From contig CANMCF010000019.1 in NCBI GenBank assembly GCA_947496215.1, positions 22,637 to 86,636 of the forward strand: a stretch of 64,000 nt of DNA, in the 5' to 3' direction. The translations under genes and the position numbers were made by a program. This DNA comes from an uncultured Bizionia sp. (GTDB lineage: Bacteria; Bacteroidota; Bacteroidia; Flavobacteriales; Flavobacteriaceae). Shown piece after piece: positions 31,357-40,499 of this stretch. The notes below the pieces were generated by a model that had not been told where the DNA came from, did no database searches, and worked only from the letters and a program-made list of their open reading frames with translations. Numbering within the stretch: the stretch's first letter is position 1; each line of letters begins with the position of its first letter.

Positions 31357-32312
31357 AGTGTGTATGATGCTACTTTTTGTTTGTCTTTAAGAGCTTCTAT
31401 AATTTTTTGTGCCGATTCGAAAACATGGATTTTATCATTGAGATCAATTGTATTTACATGTCTTACTTGCATTCCTGAAATGAACAACTGATTTTTTGTG
31501 CCTAACAATACCTTTTTTGATAGATTTTTCAAATAATCGTTTATAGCTTCCTTTTCAGGTTTTATGGTGAATGATGATATAAAGGTGACCTTATCGTAGT
31601 AGTCCAACAAATGACAAAGACTATCCATAGGAACACTTTGTCCCAAATAAATGCTTTGGTAACCTAGCAATGTAAGTTCATAATTTATGAACAACAAACC
31701 CAATTCATGTATTTCGTTGTCTGGTAGAAACAAAACAAAAGTGTTTTTATTCGTTTTTTGCTTGATTGGATTGATGGCTTTTGCCGTATGAACCAATATC
31801 TTCTGTTTGATCAATTCAAAGATGAAATGTTCATGAGCAGGAGTTATCGTATCGGTTTGCCATAAAATCCCTATTTGATTTAAAAAAGGTGAAATCGTGC
31901 CAAAAAAAATGTCACTAAGGCTTTGTATCTTCAACAATTCGTCAAAAGTACTGTGAAACAGCCATTGATCGAAATTGAGCATAGCTACCTTGAACAAATC
32001 CAAGGAATGATTTTCTATTCCATTTTTTGCTGTTATTTCTTTGACTAACAATTTAATGTCATTTACCTTCAGCTGTGCTATTTTTGATATTTTATAACCA
32101 TTTTTGTTCAAATAGGTAATGTTCAACAGCTTTTGTAAGTTGGAAGTATTGTAATATCTAATGTTGGTATCGGATCTATTGGGTTGAAGAAGATTATAAC
32201 GTCTTTCCCATACTCTTATGGTATGAGCCTTTACTCCAGATAGGTTTTCTAGGTCTTTTATGCTGAAGTGTGTTTTTATTTTGTTCATACTTTTGCTAAA
32301 ATAGTTAAACAA
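31353..32312 (-). CDS. MerR family regulator with cobalamin-binding-like C-terminus (CarH/LitR-like)
   Basis: 319 aa; MerR HTH 'FSIKDLENLSGVKAHTIRVWERRYNLLQPNRSDTNIRYY'; 'WQTDTITPAHEH' (Wx9EH) and 'EIHELG' (ExHxxG). ATGA overlap with crtI. Confidence 0.88.
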   Translation of the reverse strand: MFNYFSKSMNKIKTHFSIKDLENLSGVKAHTIRVWERRYNLLQPNRSDTNIRYYNTSNLQKLLNITYLNKNGYKISKIAQLKVNDIKLLVKEITAKNGIENHSLDLFKVAMLNFDQWLFHSTFDELLKIQSLSDIFFGTISPFLNQIGILWQTDTITPAHEHFIFELIKQKILVHTAKAINPIKQKTNKNTFVLFLPDNEIHELGLLFINYELTLLGYQSIYLGQSVPMDSLCHLLDYYDKVTFISSFTIKPEKEAINDYLKNLSKKVLLGTKNQLFISGMQVRHVNTIDLNDKIHVFESAQKIIEALKDKQKVASYTL

Positions 32313-32451
32313 AAATTAAAAATGAATAAATCTAACGACTTTTTTTAAGTTGTTGTCGGAAATACTCCCAAGTATTTAATGGATTAAGTCATTTTAATTC
32401 ATTCAAATTTTTAATTTAGCTCTATCATCATCATTTAATTTCAACACATAC

Positions 32452-33495
32452 TTGGATACCAATAGGCAAATACTGTTTTTCTTTAGTTTATTAGGTGCTT
32501 TCAATGGAATAATCTTGGCACTGTATTTTATTTTTTTCGCAAGGGAAAAAAAACGATCCAACACCTTTTTAGGTTTACTCTTGTTGGTTGTAAGCATTAG
32601 AATAGGTAAGTCCGTCTTCTTTTATTTCAATCAAAATCTGTCGAGCATTTACATACATATTGGTATAATGGCTTGTACTTTGATTGGGCCTTTGTTGTAT
32701 CTGTTTGTAAGAAGTGAATTCGTAAAAGATAGAAAAATAGAAAAGTATGATGTTTTGCATCTTCTGCCTTTGGTTATTGTTATTGTCATAGCTGTTAAAA
32801 TGCCCTATTGGGAACATAGGAGTCTATGGAGGAATTTGATAGGTTTGATTTATTGGCAATGGTTTGCCTATTTGATAGTAACTGGGTATGTCATGATTCC
32901 TGTTTTTAAAAGTATTGGGAAGAAAAAGGAAAAGAAAGGTTTGAACAATGTATGGCTCGTTAGTGTTTTTGTTGGCATCTCGATAATTTGGTTTGCATAC
33001 AAGACATCCCGTTATACATCTTATATAGTTGGAGCTGTATCATTTTCGTTTGTATTCTATGTTTCGGGGTTGCTCATCTATAAATATTCAAAGATCAAGA
33101 AAAGCGAATCTGATGGCAGGAAAAATGCAAAGCAGAATTTGGATGAAGAGTTCGTGACCGACTTGGGAAAGCAAATGGAGGTACTCTTGGAAAGCGATGA
33201 TTTTTATAAGAATCCAAATCTCAAGATGCCGGATTTGGCCTCAAAATTGAATACTACGCCTCACTTGTTGTCACAGTACCTGAATGAATCCTTAAATAAG
33301 AATTTTTCTCAATTCATTAACGAACACAGAGTAGAGGAAGCTGTAAAATTACTTTCGTCCTCTAATAAATTGACTGTGGAAGCAATAGCTTATGATAGCG
33401 GTTTTAATTCTGTGTCAGCCTTTTATGCAGCTTTTAAAAATAAAAAGGGAATGACACCAGCAGCATACAAGAAGCAGCAAGCTAATCTTGGGTAA
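32452..33495 (+). CDS. AraC family regulator with multi-TM N-terminal domain
   Basis: 347 aa; hydrophobic N-terminal segments, C-term 'PDLASKLNTTPHLLSQYLNESLNKNFSQFINEHRVEEAVKLLSSSNKLTVEAIAYDSGFNSVSAFYAAFKNKKGMTPAAYKKQ'. Confidence 0.9.
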   Translation: MDTNRQILFFFSLLGAFNGIILALYFIFFAREKKRSNTFLGLLLLVVSIRIGKSVFFYFNQNLSSIYIHIGIMACTLIGPLLYLFVRSEFVKDRKIEKYDVLHLLPLVIVIVIAVKMPYWEHRSLWRNLIGLIYWQWFAYLIVTGYVMIPVFKSIGKKKEKKGLNNVWLVSVFVGISIIWFAYKTSRYTSYIVGAVSFSFVFYVSGLLIYKYSKIKKSESDGRKNAKQNLDEEFVTDLGKQMEVLLESDDFYKNPNLKMPDLASKLNTTPHLLSQYLNESLNKNFSQFINEHRVEEAVKLLSSSNKLTVEAIAYDSGFNSVSAFYAAFKNKKGMTPAAYKKQQANLG

Positions 33496-33581
33496 TCTAG
33501 CTTTCCATTTTTCTCTTAATTTATAAATCAGGATACCGAATCTATACATTGCTATAGTAAAAATGATGGACGTGCTTATTT

Positions 33582-34700
33582 TTGAGAAAAACAAAATTTA
33601 TGAGAATTATAGCAATGGTATTGTGTTTGGTCTTTTCTGTCAATGGTTACAATCAAACCGAAGAAGATAGGGTGAAGGCCGTATTGATGGATTATATCGA
33701 TGGGACGGCAAATGGAGAAATAAATAGAATTGAAAACGCCTTTCATGCAGAAGCCAATTTATATCATGTCGGGGATGATAGCTTGAGGAAACGGGCATCG
33801 AAAAAGTACATAGGTTATTTCAAGGAAGGTCAAAAGAATGGGCGTTTGGGACATATAGCCTCCATCGATGTCTCGAATGATGCAGCCGTTGGCATTGTAA
33901 AGATAGACATGCCGAAACGAAAGCGGAGGTATACCGATTACATGTTGTTGCTAAAAACCGCTGGGAAGTGGGAAATAATACATAAGTCGTATACGTGGGA
34001 AACTTATGAAAGAAAAGGAAAGGTCTTGTTTGTCGTTTCCAATGCATCATCTTATGGGGAAAGCACCAATAAAAGAACAGGAACGCATTATGAGGAATTG
34101 GTACAACCATATCATAACCTACAAAAATCTGGTTACGAAGTGGATTTTGTAAGTCCGAAAGGGGGAGAGATTCCCGTAGCTTACATAAATTTGCAAGATC
34201 CATTGCAGTTGCAGTATTTTTATGATTCAGAGCTACAATACAAATTGAAGAATACATTGAATCCATCTCAGGTAGATTCCAAAAATTATCAAGCAGTGTA
34301 TTATTGTGGTGGATCTGCAGCGGTCTTGGATATTCCAAATAATGAAGATATCCAAAGCATAGCAAGACAAATTTATGAGGAGCAAGACGGAATAATTGCT
34401 TCGATATGTCATGGAGCTGCCGGCCTGGTAAATGTCAAGTTGAGCAGCGGGAAGTTTTTGGTAGACGGGAAGCGTATTAATTCATTTACCAACAAAGAAG
34501 AAGGAAATGGAAAGCATCTGCCCTTTTTAATAGAAACAAGACTGAAAGAGAGAGGTGCGATATTCAAGTCGTCAGGGAAATGGCAGTCCCATGTCGAGGT
34601 AGACGGTAATTTGATCACAGGGCAAAACCCAAGCTCTTTAAATGTGTTTTCGAAAAAACTGATAGAATTGTTGAATGCATTGGAAAAAAACTCAAATTGA
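33582..34700 (+). CDS. NTF2-like (lumazine-binding-like) domain fused to DJ-1/PfpI domain
   Basis: 372 aa; N-term 'VKAVLMDYIDGTANGEINRIENAFHAEANLYHV'; C-term DJ-1 'KVLFVVSNAS', 'VDFVSPKGG', 'DGIIASICHGAAGLVNVKLS'. Confidence 0.85.
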   Translation: MRKTKFMRIIAMVLCLVFSVNGYNQTEEDRVKAVLMDYIDGTANGEINRIENAFHAEANLYHVGDDSLRKRASKKYIGYFKEGQKNGRLGHIASIDVSNDAAVGIVKIDMPKRKRRYTDYMLLLKTAGKWEIIHKSYTWETYERKGKVLFVVSNASSYGESTNKRTGTHYEELVQPYHNLQKSGYEVDFVSPKGGEIPVAYINLQDPLQLQYFYDSELQYKLKNTLNPSQVDSKNYQAVYYCGGSAAVLDIPNNEDIQSIARQIYEEQDGIIASICHGAAGLVNVKLSSGKFLVDGKRINSFTNKEEGNGKHLPFLIETRLKERGAIFKSSGKWQSHVEVDGNLITGQNPSSLNVFSKKLIELLNALEKNSN

Positions 34701-34760
34701 TTTTGTGAGAGCAGATCTGTTGGCTCAGAAACCATGTGTTTGTATATGGTTGGGGTATAA

Positions 34761-34788
34761 AAAAAGTCAAGCGAAAGCTTGACTTTTT
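34761..34788 (-). terminator. terminator of tRNA-Lys (copy 1)
   Basis: aaaaagtcaagc-gaaa-gcttgacttttt. Confidence 0.75.
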
Positions 34789-34790
34789 AG

Positions 34791-34863
34791 TGACCGGGCT
34801 GGGGCTCGAACCCAGGACCCTCTCCTTAAAAGGGAGATGCTCTACCAACTGAGCTACCAGGTC
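34791..34863 (-). tRNA. tRNA-Lys (anticodon TTT), copy 1
   Basis: Minus strand GACCTGGTAGCTCAGTTGGTAGAGCATCTCCCTTTTAAGGAGAGGGTCCTGGGTTCGAGCCCCAGCCCGGTCA; cloverleaf with CTTTTAA anticodon loop. Confidence 0.95.
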
Positions 34864-34899
34864 ATTTTGTTGTTTGTTAAAATGTTTTCTTTAACGGGG

Positions 34900-34912
34900 T
34901 GCAAATATAATA
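34900..34912 (-). promoter_or_regulatory. tRNA-Lys copy 1 promoter, -7 element TATATTTG
   Basis: Minus-strand TTATATTTGCACC; the same string precedes tRNA-Lys copy 2. Confidence 0.5.
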
Positions 34913-35026
34913 AGCTTTATGGATATATAAAATAAAAAATTAAAAAATATTATAATAGGGTAAGTGAGAGCGAGTAGTGGAACCTTTAATTTCAATTATT
35001 TTTCCAAATAGTTGTAATGAGAGCTG

Positions 35027-35264
35027 TTATTTGATTGCGATAACAACAAAAGTCTCTTCTTCTGTATTGTACGTGGCAATTTCCCTTCCTACACGGACTT
35101 TGCTTGCTAGTCCATATCTTCTCGACAGGAAACTTTGACCTATGCTGCTTTTATGGATTTGAATTTTTCTTGCAGCTCTCTGAAAAGAAGCTTACCATCT
35201 TTTTAATACATGATTTTCCAATTCAGAGCTCCATGGTTCATCCTTGAATGATATAACGTAGTTC
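35027..35264 (-). pseudogene. decayed ORF remnant
   Basis: Minus-strand frames give 'ASFQRAARKIQIHKSSIGQSFLSRRYGLASKVRVGREIATYNTEEETFVVIAIK*', preceded by 'LRAYVLSNQALNNIKTQKELRYIIQG*' in another frame; no intact ORF. Confidence 0.35.
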
Positions 35265-35547
35265 TTTTTGTGTTTTTATATTATTTAAAGCTTGATTGCT
35301 CAGAACATATGCTCTCAACTTTATCTCCAGACTAATATAGTAAGTGCAGAAGTCATATTATTACAATTAAAAGACGTTTCTTTACATAGTTGACCAGAAT
35401 TATTATTTAGTAAAGATTTTTCTTTACAACTTAATTCCTTCCTATGTTAGTTTTTTGGTTGGCTGATGCTTTTCACATTATCGAAAAATCCTTAGAAAGA
35501 ATAAGAGTTTATTAATATTTGGACGATTCAATAAAACTTTATGTTGA

Positions 35548-36411
35548 ATGAAACGACTTCAAATAATTGAGCAAATTACCGTTAGAAATGATTTGTCACT
35601 AAGTAAATACTTAAGAGATGTTAATAAAATAGGCTTAATATCGTTAGAACGAGAAGTCGAGTTAGCCATACAAATCAAAGAAGGAAGTCAACTTGCTTTG
35701 AATGAGCTGGTAAATGCAAACCTTAGATTTGTAATCTCTGTAGCAAAACAATACCAAAATAGTGGAGTATCACTTTCCGATTTAATAAATGAAGGCAATA
35801 TAGGGTTGTTAAAAGCAGCTAGGCGATTTGATGAAACTCGTGGGTTTAAATTTATTTCCTATGCAGTATGGTGGATTAGACAAGGCATAGTACAATCTTT
35901 ATCGGAAAACTCAAGAATGGTAAGACTACCTCTCAATAAGATTGGCCTATTGAATAAAATAAAAAAAGCAATAACTTTTTTCGAACAAAAACATAATCGT
36001 GAGCCAACTGCCTATGAAATTTCTGAGATCACGGAAGCATCCGTCATAGAAGTGGAACTTTGTATTAAGAGCTCGGGGTTTAGTGTTTCTATGGATGTGC
36101 CTTTTTCCGAAGGAACTAATCTTAACATGCATAATTTCATTAAAACGGATATGTTTCCAAAACCTGATGCAGTTCTATTGGTCAACTCTCTTAAGACGGA
36201 TTTGGATGCGGTGTTGAATTCTCTTTCTGTAAGAGAGTCCGAGATCATTAAACTTCTCTACGGAATTGGTCTGAAACATCCAATGACCTTATTGGAAATA
36301 GCTCAATTGTTGGGAATAACAGGAGAACGAATTAGACAAATAAAAGAATCTGCGATTTTAAGAATCAAAAACTCAAACAAGTCTAACCTTCTAATAAAAT
36401 ATTTGGGATGA
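35548..36411 (+). CDS. RpoD-like sigma-70 family factor (second, divergent paralog)
   Basis: 287 aa; 'LISLEREVELAIQIKEGSQLALNELVNANLRFVISVAKQYQNSGVSLSDLINEGNIGLLKAARRFDETRGFKFISYAVWWIRQGI', 'HPMTLLEIAQLLGITGERIRQIKESAILRIK'. Confidence 0.92.
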   Translation: MKRLQIIEQITVRNDLSLSKYLRDVNKIGLISLEREVELAIQIKEGSQLALNELVNANLRFVISVAKQYQNSGVSLSDLINEGNIGLLKAARRFDETRGFKFISYAVWWIRQGIVQSLSENSRMVRLPLNKIGLLNKIKKAITFFEQKHNREPTAYEISEITEASVIEVELCIKSSGFSVSMDVPFSEGTNLNMHNFIKTDMFPKPDAVLLVNSLKTDLDAVLNSLSVRESEIIKLLYGIGLKHPMTLLEIAQLLGITGERIRQIKESAILRIKNSNKSNLLIKYLG

Positions 36412-36500
36412 AAAAATGAACATCTAATATTAATCAAAAAGAAGAAATTATGATAAAAACATTTATTAATAAATTAATTAAGACAAATAAAGTAACTATT

Positions 36501-36692
36501 ATGAAAGAAGGTACAGTGAAATTTTTCAATAATTCTAAAGGATTTGGTTTTATTACATTCAAAGACTCCGAAGAAGAAATATTTGTTCATAAATCAAATC
36601 TTGTTGATAAGATAAAAGAGAACGACAATGTAACATTTGATGTGGAAAAAGGAGAAAAAGGTTTAAGTGCCATAAAAGTAAGTTTAGTTTAA
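36501..36692 (+). CDS. cold-shock (Csp) family protein
   Basis: 'MKEGTVKFFNNSKGFGFITFKDSEEEIFVHKSNLVDKIKENDNVTFDVEKGEKGLSAIKV'. ATG 36501 preferred over 36450. Confidence 0.93.
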   Translation: MKEGTVKFFNNSKGFGFITFKDSEEEIFVHKSNLVDKIKENDNVTFDVEKGEKGLSAIKVSLV

Positions 36693-36711
36693 AAAAAACA
36701 TGACCTAAAGA

Positions 36712-36743
36712 GCAAAAAACCATCTGTTGAGATGGTTTTTTGC
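36712..36743 (+). terminator. terminator after csp gene
   Basis: gcaaaaaaccatct-gttg-agatggttttttgc. Confidence 0.75.
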
Positions 36744-36788
36744 CTATATTTAAGAAGCACACAAGAAAATATGGTTATATAGGTTACA

Positions 36789-37349
36789 ATGAAATTATAT
36801 ATCAAGTACATGGTAAGTTTAAGATGTAAGCTTATGGTGAAGTACGAATTGGAAAAACTGGGGTTGTATTGCACAAGTATTGAACTTGGTATGATTGAAA
36901 TAAAAGAGAATATCACTGATGAATTGAAATTGGAACTCAAATCAAACCTAGCTAAATCTGGTTTGGAATTGTTGGATGATAAAAAGAGTATTCTTGTCGA
37001 TAGGATAAAGAATGTGATTATTGAAATGATTCACTATTCTGATGAAATACCAAAAGCCAATTATTCAGAATTTATTAGTGAGAAATTGAATTATGATTAC
37101 ACCTATTTGTCCAATATGTTTTCAGAGGTCAAGGGTATAACTATACAACATTTTATTATCAAGCATAAAATTGAAAAAGCCAAAGAACTCATACTCTATG
37201 ACGAATTAAATCTTACGGAAATAGCATACAGGTTAAATTATAGTAGTGTTGCCCATCTATCCAATCAATTTAAAAAAGTAACGGGACAGTCCCCATCGTT
37301 CTACAAAAAAATAGGCGAAAAAAGAAAGTGCAACTTGGAAAACCTGTGA
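36789..37349 (+). CDS. AraC family HTH regulator with HMA/ferredoxin-like N-terminal domain
   Basis: 186 aa; N-term 'MKLYIKYMVSLRCKLMVKYELEKLGLYCTSIELGMIEIKE'; C-term 'FIIKHKIEKAKELILYDELNLTEIAYRLNYSSVAHLSNQFKKVTGQSPSFYKKI'. Confidence 0.85.
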   Translation: MKLYIKYMVSLRCKLMVKYELEKLGLYCTSIELGMIEIKENITDELKLELKSNLAKSGLELLDDKKSILVDRIKNVIIEMIHYSDEIPKANYSEFISEKLNYDYTYLSNMFSEVKGITIQHFIIKHKIEKAKELILYDELNLTEIAYRLNYSSVAHLSNQFKKVTGQSPSFYKKIGEKRKCNLENL

Positions 37350-37459
37350 TTCATGTAAGTCGAGGTTTGGAGCTGTGTAACCTGGATCATGATTGATTAA
37401 TCATTTTTGCATAGCTATCAATCAATATAAGTCCAAATGCGGAATTTTACTTGGTATTT

Positions 37460-37487
37460 GAAAGCAGACTAGTAAGTCTGCTTTTTT
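37460..37487 (+). terminator. terminator after AraC-like gene
   Basis: aaagcagact-agta-agtctgctttttt. Confidence 0.75.
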
Positions 37488-37601
37488 ATTTTCATAATAA
37501 TAAATATATCTGTGATATATGTAACTCGTTTAATTATTGTTACAACATGCAAACGATGATTTTTACTAACTTGAGTTGTTATAAGTAAAATAGTTAAAGC
37601 A

Positions 37602-37718
37602 ATGTCGAAAGAAAAAAAAGGTACCCGTAAAAATGGAAAAACTCCTGCAGTCAAAACAGCAAAAGAAAAAAAAGCTGCCAAGATTTTAAAAAGAAATTCA
37701 AAAAAATATTCGGAATAG
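37602..37718 (+). CDS. small basic protein (38 aa)
   Basis: MSKEKKGTRKNGKTPAVKTAKEKKAAKILKRNSKKYSE; below the ORF-track cutoff. Confidence 0.5.
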   Translation: MSKEKKGTRKNGKTPAVKTAKEKKAAKILKRNSKKYSE

Positions 37719-37751
37719 AAAAAAATAGAAATGCACCAAGGGTTTTGAAGA

Positions 37752-38084
37752 ATGAAAAATAGTGAATTTGAAGAATCAACAATATTTAATTTGGTGGACT
37801 TGCTAAATTATAGTTCCAATGGGATTGAGTTGAAGAACATAATTGTTGAAAACGCATGTGTTGTGCAGGCTTTGGCCTTTGATTTTGGTAAAGTCCAATT
37901 ATATGAGAAATCTCCTTTTTCTAGATTCATTTATGTTATTGAAGGAAAAGCAGAAGTAGTTGTTAACAACTCATCCACCTATATGCAAACTGGAGATTCG
38001 ATTCTTATTCCAGGTACTGTTTGTAGTTCAATTGAAGCCAATTTGCCATTCAAAATGATTTGCATTACGATGAAAAACAATTAG
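37752..38084 (+). CDS. cupin-domain protein
   Basis: 110 aa; 'VQLYEKSPFSRFIYVIEGKAEVVVNNSSTYMQTGDSILIPGTVCSSIEANLPFKMICI'. Confidence 0.7.
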   Translation: MKNSEFEESTIFNLVDLLNYSSNGIELKNIIVENACVVQALAFDFGKVQLYEKSPFSRFIYVIEGKAEVVVNNSSTYMQTGDSILIPGTVCSSIEANLPFKMICITMKNN

Positions 38085-38124
38085 ATAGCACACTTTGCTC
38101 CTAAATTAAAAAACAAAAAGCATC

Positions 38125-38298
38125 ATGGAAAATAGATTTAAAGCTGGAGATTTTGTGTTCGCCAAGGTTAGACCTTCAGTGCCACTTATAATAAGAATAT
38201 ATGCAAGGAAGATATATTACTGTAAAATTAAGTCAGATCCCAATACACAGGAACTTGTCTATTTCGATAGAGAACTAATGCCTTATGTGGAAGATTGA
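38125..38298 (+). CDS. small hypothetical protein (57 aa)
   Basis: MENRFKAGDFVFAKVRPSVPLIIRIYARKIYYCKIKSDPNTQELVYFDRELMPYVED; below the track cutoff; open frame with ATG and TGA. Confidence 0.6.
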   Translation: MENRFKAGDFVFAKVRPSVPLIIRIYARKIYYCKIKSDPNTQELVYFDRELMPYVED

Positions 38299-38322
38299 TT
38301 GGAAACTAATAATTTAAAAAAA

Positions 38323-39408
38323 ATGACAATGAAAACCAATGCATTAGTTTATTGTGAGAACGAATTTGGGAACATAGATGGAAAAGTCGCTAACGGTTTG
38401 GTTCGTCATTCAGAGATCTATGCAATTGTAGGGGTCGTTGATAGCACTAAGACTGGTAGAGATGCTGGTGAATGTATTGATGGAGTGAAAAATGGAATCC
38501 CAATTTTTGAACGCATTGAAAAGGCAATAGAAGCATTGCCGGAGATTCCAAACTATTTTATATATGGCAAGGCTCCTCTTATTACTACTTTAAGCAAAGA
38601 TGAAAGAGAAGTGGTCATAACGGCAATTAAAAATGGAATGAACATAGTTAATGGTCTTCCAGAATTTTTTGGTGACGATACTCAATTCACCGACATGGCG
38701 CTTAAATATGGAGTAACCATTCAAGATGTCAGGAAACCTCCGGAACGTAAAAAATTACATGGTTTTACAGGACGCATACTAGATGTTAAAACTCCGATAG
38801 TAGCTGTAATGGGAACGGATTGTGCTGTGGGTAAAAGAACTACTGCTTTACTTCTGGTAAATGCTTTGAAAGAAAAAGGGCTCAATACCGTATTTGTAAC
38901 TACTGGACAGACAGGAATACTCCAAGGATCTAAATATGGTGTTGCCATAGATGTTTTGACTTCTGGGTTTGCGACGGGAGAGGTTGAAAATGCTATCCTT
39001 AATGCATCTGAGAACGAACAACCCGATATCATAGTTGTTGAAGGACAGGGAGCTTTAAGCCATCCTGCCTTTACGTCTTCAAGTGCAATTTTAAGGGGGG
39101 CAATGCCCAAGGCAATAATTGTCCAGCATCCACCAAAACGAATGAGTCACTGTGACTATCCGAAAATTAAGATGCCTACATTAAAAAGTGAAATAGAATT
39201 GATAGAAGTGTTTTCAAAGGCAAAAGTAATAGCAATTACTCTTAACCATGAGGATATGACCAATCAAGAAGTTGCCAATGCTATCGTCGATTATCAAATA
39301 GACTATAACCTACCTACTACAGATGTCTTGAAGTATGGATGCGATAAACTTGTAAAAGCCTTATTCAAGGTATTTCCAAAATTAGAGAGAAGGCCCGTGT
39401 TGTTTTGA
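38323..39408 (+). CDS. DUF1611 family protein (DgcN-like, putative D-glutamate N-acetyltransferase family)
   Basis: 'TPIVAVMGTDCAVGKRTTALLLVNALKEKGLNTVFVTTGQTGILQGSKYGVAIDVLTSGFATGEVENAI' and 'IVQHPPKRMSHCDYP'. ATG 38323 or 38329 preferred over TTG 38299. Confidence 0.85.
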   Translation: MTMKTNALVYCENEFGNIDGKVANGLVRHSEIYAIVGVVDSTKTGRDAGECIDGVKNGIPIFERIEKAIEALPEIPNYFIYGKAPLITTLSKDEREVVITAIKNGMNIVNGLPEFFGDDTQFTDMALKYGVTIQDVRKPPERKKLHGFTGRILDVKTPIVAVMGTDCAVGKRTTALLLVNALKEKGLNTVFVTTGQTGILQGSKYGVAIDVLTSGFATGEVENAILNASENEQPDIIVVEGQGALSHPAFTSSSAILRGAMPKAIIVQHPPKRMSHCDYPKIKMPTLKSEIELIEVFSKAKVIAITLNHEDMTNQEVANAIVDYQIDYNLPTTDVLKYGCDKLVKALFKVFPKLERRPVLF

Positions 39409-40499
39409 AACTTCCTAGAATAGATGTCGACATAGGGAAAATTGCTCATAACATTCAACAGTTAAAAGGATTGTATGGCTCCAAAGGAATTAAAATTACT
39501 GCTGTTACAAAGGTAATTGGAGGCAATCCGGCAATAGCTTCGGTTTTAGTGGGAAAGGACATTGGCATTCTGGCGGATTCTAGAATCGAAAATATTGTAA
39601 AGATGCGAAAATCGGGTATTCAATCAAAATTTTTATTGCTGAGAACACCAGCTTTAAGTCAAGTAGAAGAGGTCGTTGCCTATACAGACATAAGCTTGAA
39701 TTCTGAGTTGGTCGTTCTACAAGAACTCTCCAAATATGCCATAAGGAACAAAACTGTACATGAAGTAATTCTTATGGTGGAATTGGGTGATTTGCGAGAA
39801 GGGATCATGCCTTTGGAAATGAATGATACTGTAAAGGAAGTGTTGAAATTGAGAGGACTCTCCTTGATGGGAATAGGTTCAAATTTTGCTTGCTTTGGTG
39901 GAATAGGTCCTGACGAGGATAAAATAAATGAACTATCATCAATAGCTACGAATTTGGAGACGAAATTTAAAATTGTCTTGACTATTGTTTCTGGCGGGAA
40001 TTCTGCAAACTATCATTGGTTCAAATCTTCAAAAAATGTTGGCAGAATAAATAATTTGCGAGTAGGGGAGTCTATCTTTTTAGGAAGAGAGGCACTTTGT
40101 AGAACACCTATACAGAATCTTTATACAGATGCTTTTACATTGGTGACCGAAGTAATTGAATCAAAAATGAAACCTTCTAAGCCTTATGGTAAATCATATC
40201 AAGATGCCAATGGGGAAATCAGAGAATTTAAAGAGAAGGGACTAATGAATAGAGCCATTCTAGCTATGGGAGGACAAGATGTTGAAGTTTCTGGGATTGT
40301 CCCAAGGCAAGATGTTGCTATTCTGGGAGCAAGCAGTGATCATATTGTAATAAATAACACCAAGTCAAATTTAAAAGTAGGGGACACTGTAGAATTCGAC
40401 TTGAACTACAATGCATTGTTAAGAGCATTGAATTCATCATACATTACTAAAAACATAATCAACATTAATGAATGTAAAAACGTACTGCAAATTAGTTGA
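39405..40499 (+). CDS. alanine/ornithine racemase family PLP-dependent enzyme (fold type III)
   Basis: 364 aa; 'LPRIDVDIGKIAHNIQQLKGLYGSKGIKITAVTKVIGGNPAIASVLV', 'GGNSANYHWFKSSKNVGRINNLRVGESIFLGREAL'; TTG start overlaps the upstream stop. Confidence 0.88.
   Translation: MKLPRIDVDIGKIAHNIQQLKGLYGSKGIKITAVTKVIGGNPAIASVLVGKDIGILADSRIENIVKMRKSGIQSKFLLLRTPALSQVEEVVAYTDISLNSELVVLQELSKYAIRNKTVHEVILMVELGDLREGIMPLEMNDTVKEVLKLRGLSLMGIGSNFACFGGIGPDEDKINELSSIATNLETKFKIVLTIVSGGNSANYHWFKSSKNVGRINNLRVGESIFLGREALCRTPIQNLYTDAFTLVTEVIESKMKPSKPYGKSYQDANGEIREFKEKGLMNRAILAMGGQDVEVSGIVPRQDVAILGASSDHIVINNTKSNLKVGDTVEFDLNYNALLRALNSSYITKNIININECKNVLQIS

Noticed and set aside
34615-34848. 77-aa minus ORF overlapping tRNA-Lys
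   Set aside because: Runs through the tRNA and its terminator; the tRNA is unambiguous.
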